Shown piece after piece: positions 59,838 to 64,000 of a stretch of 64,000 nucleotides of DNA. The notes under the pieces were generated by a model. The model ran no database searches, was not told the origin of the DNA, and worked only from the letters and a program-made list of their open reading frames with translations. The stretch covers positions 675,076 to 739,075 of the forward strand of contig NW_004191750.1 in NCBI RefSeq assembly GCF_000330505.1, written 5' to 3'. Every line of letters begins with the position of its first letter. Position 1 is the stretch's first letter. The translations under genes and the position numbers were made by a program. Source of the DNA: Entamoeba invadens IP1 (taxonomy: Eukaryota; Evosea; Mastigamoebida; Endamoebidae).

Positions 59838-60735
59838 AGGTGTCCCGATTTTTTGCATTTATTTTGTTTATTATTTTTGGGAATCGTTTTTTGTAATAAA
59901 TTCGCTTATTTTTTCCAAGTTAAAAAGAGAAAAACGGTCTTCAAAAAATATTTTTTACTTGAAGATTCTTTAAGCATTAAAAAAATCCATATAAAATTTG
60001 AAGTAACGGGATTTTTGTTTCAGAAAAACACACGAATGATCCCAAAAGTGCATTTTAGTACAAAAGCAAATAAACTTAATGTCAATCTTTTTCATTATCA
60101 AACATTTCATTAATTAATGAAATATTCACAAAACAAAAGCTTAGTTCGAAGATTAGTATGCTTAGTAGTGTTGTCACAAAAACAATAAAAATAACAAAAT
60201 GATTTGATAACTTATCTTTGTTGGGTTTTATAAAGTCGACATTCTTTTTGAGCATTTCAGTGAGAACATCTTTTTTAAAATATCCAATAACAAAACAATA
60301 TTGTTATTTTGTATTATTTTTCTAGTGTTGCCCTTTGACAATTTTGACTTATGCCTGTCAAAATTATCAAACAATTGCTCTAATTATTTTTTGGTGTTTT
60401 TGGAACTCTTTATTTCATTATTTTTTATTCAGAGAAGATAACCACAGTTTGTTTTTAATTGAAAATATTTTTTAACGAAAGTAATTATCAGTTAAAACTC
60501 GACACAAACAACACCAATTCACTCAAACGTTAATTGTTGTGCTTTTAGGTCAACAATGCTGTGTATATGTTGTGAAGTATCGAGTTATGGTCAAATCAAA
60601 TAACGGGATCAAGGTTTTTGGAAAAAGATGGCTAATATTCCGATATTTTCCCGAATTTGTACGAAAATAATTGAACGGGATTGGTATTTTTTTCAAAATA
60701 AAGTCGGTACTTTCGATTTTTTGTTTTTTGTTTTT

Positions 60736-61200
60736 TTAGGAAAAAACAAAAATAAAAAATGGGACTTTAGGAAGTTCTAAAAATATGACAGTACCGACTT
60801 TTGAAAAACAGTTTACAATTGATTCGCGGTTGCTTCTAATTTCACTTGGCATTCCCGGCTCAAGTACCATTTTGTGCACAATCGCGGGAAATTTCATTTT
60901 TTCTTTCGAAAGAGTGTGTTTGCCGATGTTGAACAATTCACAAACCGTGTTTTCCCAAAGTTTTAGGGATTTGAACACCTCAATACATATACCAATTTGG
61001 TATGTCCGATTTTTATTCTCGAGGTCTGGATACCTTTTTATTATTTCTTCAAGCAAAAATTTGGATTGAATAAATGATGCCGCTTCGAAAAAATCTTCAT
61101 ATTTATCAGACATGGGGTCGCCAAGTGTTCTTTGCTCTATGTTATCTTCCATTTCTTTGAAATCCAATCCCTTCATTTTTTCGTGATATTCGGAAGCCAT
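60736..61200 (-). pseudogene. Probable N-terminal part of the pogo-like transposase
   Basis: 154 codons starting at 61200, inside the right arm of the transposon and on the same strand as the catalytic part. The text is helical (FFEAASFIQSKFLLEEIIKR; ENTVCELFNIGKHTLSKEKM), consistent with a DNA-binding helix-turn-helix region, though I cannot match it to a CENP-B domain. Coding-like text ends near the 27-bp inverted duplication; the last ~25 codons look random. The link to the catalytic part at 59.7 kb is missing or displaced. Confidence 0.55.
60789..60815 (-). repeat. Right copy of the 27-bp inverted duplication
   Basis: On the plus strand it reads CAGTACCGACTTTTGAAAAA then CAGTTTA; it is identical to 59811-59837 when reversed. 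On the minus strand it encodes VNCFSKVGT of the N-terminal transposase fragment. Confidence 0.85.
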
Positions 61201-61824
61201 TTATTTGTTTGATCAAAAAGAAAAACCTGTGTTTTTTATACAAGCACATATAAAAATTATCATTGTAATACAACTAGAAAAAAATTTATTATATTTTAAA
61301 AGTAAAAATTACTTTTAACTTTGACATTTGTTCAAAACAAAAAAATAGTTGTCGAGTGTAATATTGAAGAAATATATTGTTGTTGTATATTGACCATTTA
61401 AAAATTGCAATAAAAAATACTTTTGATTTTTTAAAGTTTGCACCAAAAAAAAACATTTGTTATTGATTCCGCGATATTGTGAAAAATGAGAGAAAGGTGC
61501 ATCGAAAAAGTTTTTGTTTTATCGAAAAAGAATCTTTTTATAAAATCGACCGTCTTCTTTGTTCACTATTTGAAACTTATGGTTTGAAAATGAATAAACT
61601 TGTGATTTTCGTGTTATTTTTAAAACTAGTTTTTAATAATATTTTTTACCAAAAAAACTATTGAGATTGTCCAAAAAAAATAAAAAATGTACAAAGAAAA
61701 AACAAAAAAATATAAAAGAGTTGCACCATGAAGAAAAAAAAATAGTTTTATTTTTAGGATTCCTTGTTTTTTTTACTCAGTCACCCCATTTTTGCAAAAG
61801 TTGCACGGGTTTTGTCTAAAACTG

Positions 61825-63093
61825 TAATAGCAAAATCGGTTTATTTATTTATTTACAGTATCTTAGAGGTTCGCGGTTTTTCAACTGAATATTTTAACCC
61901 GTTAATAGGTAAAATACTTACTGTTAGAAACAAGAAGAAAATTATTTTTTTTACAAAAAATAAAAAACTTCGATTTATTTATACTTTATATTTCATATAA
62001 AAAAATAAAAGTTATTACAATAAATATGTATTTGCTACTTTATTTTGATTAACAAGAAAAAGTCAACGTGTGCACCTAAAAACTAAAATGCATTTCAAAC
62101 AAAACATACAATAAAACATAATTATTATCAAAAAATATAAACGTATTTCAAATTTGTTTTTTATTCAAATGTCAATTGTTTCAAATTAAAAGCAATATTA
62201 TTCATTAATTCACTCGTCATTGTTCATGAAATTTAAAAATAATTGTTGTGTTTGAGTTAATGAAACATATATAATTATTCAAAAACTAAATTTAGTAAAC
62301 ATTATATGACTTTTATTTTATAATGTAACAAGTAATAAGTAAATCACAAAAACACCAAACATTTGAATTGGTTATTAAGCATTTTAAACTATTTTTTATT
62401 CAATTGATTACATAAAGTAAAAAGAGTAATTAAATTATAATTTTTATGAATAAAGTCGCGCATATTTTTATAATGTATTTTATATATTTTATTTTTGTTT
62501 TTATAAACAACATTTTGAACACTTAATATGTATTAATAATTGTGATACAAATAAAAATTAATGCATCACTTTTAACTAAAATTGAATTTATCATTCAAGT
62601 ATTCTGAAAGTATACCCAAAGATTGAGTCTGAAATAATAACATAGATGTTTTTATTCTATTGTTTTCAATAAGAAAATAAATAATTTGTTCAATGATATA
62701 ATAATTATAATGTATTAACAATAAACATTCATCAAACTTAACTAAAGTATTTTTCCAAATAATATATTTTGAACAATTTGATAAAAATTTAAATTGTTAA
62801 TATTCTGAAAACAAATGAATCAATTTATTTTCATTTGTAATATAATATATAAAAGCGACTTTTTCAAATGTAAATCCAGATTAATATGTCCACTACATCA
62901 TTTCAAATACAATACATACACCAAAACATTGAAATTAAAGCTTCTGATGTTTGGGAACATGCATCTTTGTATGAAGTTGAAAAATAAACACATGTATAAA
63001 AAGGCTTATCCCAAAACACGATCCACCCAGCATAAAACCGTCATTTAAAATAAATAAAAATTGTGTATATTGGCTTGTATGCGACAAGTGTAG
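61825..63093. other. AT-rich region between the pogo-like and hAT elements
   Basis: About 1.3 kb of A/T-rich sequence. The 77-codon plus frame at 62815-63048 has no family signal. The left end of the hAT element should lie here, but I could not identify its short terminal repeat. Confidence 0.5.
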
Positions 63094-64000
63094 AAAATAC
63101 ACGAATATGATTTGTCAAGTGGTTCGGTTTCAAACATGAAACGACATATTGTTTCAACACACAAAGAAATGAATTATGTTTGCAAAATTGTGACATACGA
63201 ACCAAACAAACGCAAACCAAGTAATAATGATGTTATTATTGCAGAATATATCATTAACTCAAACTTGCCATACGAACACACAACAAGTCGTTCTTTTTTG
63301 GAATTGATGTACCATACAAACTTAAATGAACCAAAACTTACACCAGACAAATTAGCACGGACAGTAATTCCAAAATTATTTGATGCTGCCAAACTTAATG
63401 TCAAAAACAGGCGTAATGAAGCACTATTCTTTTGTACAACAAGTGATGGTTGGAGCACATATATGTGTGAAGAAGAGTTTATGTCTCTAACTTTGCATTA
63501 TGTTGACAAATATTACACCTTAAATAACGTCTTGTTAGAAATAGCACAAATTGAAGGAGACAAAACATCTGCAAACATCCAACACAATTTGGAAGTGTTC
63601 TTCGAAACTTGGAATTTAAAAGATAATTTTGTTGTTATTACTGATAACGCTGCCAATCAAATTAAAGCAGTCAAAGATTCAGGAAAGACATCTATTGGTT
63701 GTTCTTGTCATACATTTAGTCTAATAGCAGAGAGATCCACAAGAGAAGTAAAAAGATACAACTTACTTCTAGTAAAGCTCCATAGAGTAGTTAATCTTTT
63801 TAGCAAAAGTATACAAATGAAAAATTGGCTTGAAGAAGCACAAACAATTGATGGTAAATCACCACTTCGAATTGTGAAACCAGTTGAAACAAGATGGTTT
63901 GGTGATTATTTAATGGGTAACAGAATATTAATAATTGTAAAATATTTGAACGTTGCGATAAGAAAAGACAAACCAAATAATGAACCCAACAACGAGAAAA
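63094..64000 (+). CDS. hAT-family transposase, 5' part, runs off window
   Basis: An uninterrupted frame from after TAG 63091-63093 to the window end (302 codons). hAT landmarks: FCTTSDGWST, VVITDNAANQIKAV with the catalytic-region Asp, IGCSCHTFSLIAERS, and VKPVETRWFGDYL. The second half of a BED zinc finger is in frame at the start (SVSNMKRHIVSTHKEM); its first half (VCDKCRKYTN, about 63073-63102) lies in another frame just upstream, so either one frameshift or an intron separates them. First in-frame Met is 63136. Known role: cut-and-paste transposition with 8-bp target duplications. Whether the element is complete cannot be judged here. Confidence 0.85.

Larger units (their letters stand above)
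57214..61824 (-). mobile_element. 4.6-kb pogo/Tc1-mariner transposon, TA target duplication
   Basis: The left end starts CAGTTATGATAAAAACCAGT and contains GTGCAACTTAAGCAAAAATG then GGGT; the right end on the opposite strand starts CAGTTTTAGACAAAACCCGT and contains GTGCAACTTTTGCAAAAATG then GGGT. The imperfect inverted repeats are about 55 bp. TA lies outside both ends (57212-57213 and 61825-61826). Inside, on the minus strand, lie a possible transposase N-terminal part (61200-60736) and a DDE_1-type catalytic part (59760-58432), separated by about 1 kb. The gene is broken by a stop, a frameshift and the intervening segment, so the copy is unlikely to be active. Confidence 0.85.

Noticed and set aside
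1..64000. CRISPR arrays, operons, bacterial promoters or Shine-Dalgarno sites
   Set aside because: The sequence is nuclear eukaryotic DNA with spliceosomal introns; no direct-repeat/spacer array was seen.

Overview
This window is AT-rich, gene-dense nuclear DNA of an Entamoeba species, most like the reptile parasite E. invadens (inference). The evidence is a consistent splice grammar (donor GTTTGT, acceptor usually TAG, introns of about 41-107 nt with one of 226), very short spacers, a peroxiredoxin with a Cys-rich N-terminal extension, a MIF homologue, a GH14 beta-amylase with a leader peptide, and DNA transposons of pogo and hAT type, which E. invadens carries in number. Genes lie on both strands with no operons. 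About 40 protein genes can be supported, and I rebuilt several multi-exon genes by hand from splice sites and reading phase.

Layout. 0-12.5 kb: the end of an unknown gene, the spliceosomal WD40 protein PLRG1/Prp46, a tiny Sec61-beta gene, importin alpha, a PAM2-motif protein, the DEAH helicase Prp43, thioredoxin, a large UBR-type E3 ligase, and a small-GTPase-like protein without its nucleotide-binding motifs. 12.5-30.6 kb: a 276-bp MITE, a 1195-residue type I membrane protein with four CPC-type units, a PH-RhoGAP, an LRR-PP2C fusion, a five-exon Rab with a 6-nt microexon, a structured ncRNA candidate, an LRR protein, beta-amylase, and a 906-bp TIR element holding a decayed ORF. 30.6-45.1 kb: housekeeping genes, namely a secretory thioredoxin-like protein, tRNase Z, GPI8, MIF, RPS11, a ubiquitin protease, a PUF/CCCH protein, coiled-coil proteins, RPS18, an RS-rich protein and a compact Ku80-like protein. 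45-57 kb: a Wee1/Myt1-like kinase, a possible RPC31, a BRCT protein, glucosidase II beta, tRNA-Gly(CCC), peroxiredoxin, a cyclin and small unknown genes. 57-64 kb: a 4.6-kb pogo-like transposon with a damaged transposase, then the start of a hAT transposase that runs off the window.

Functional themes are RNA processing (Prp46, Prp43, tRNase Z, RS-rich protein), translational control (PUF/CCCH, PAM2 protein, ribosomal proteins), the secretory pathway (Sec61 beta, GPI8, glucosidase II beta, Rab, thioredoxin-like protein), the ubiquitin system (UBR ligase, USP), and cell cycle and DNA repair (cyclin, Wee1-like kinase, BRCT, Ku). The most unusual structures are the 6-nt Rab microexon, two ORF breaks that look like 16-18-nt introns, the Ku core without a vWA domain, and the degenerate GTPase.
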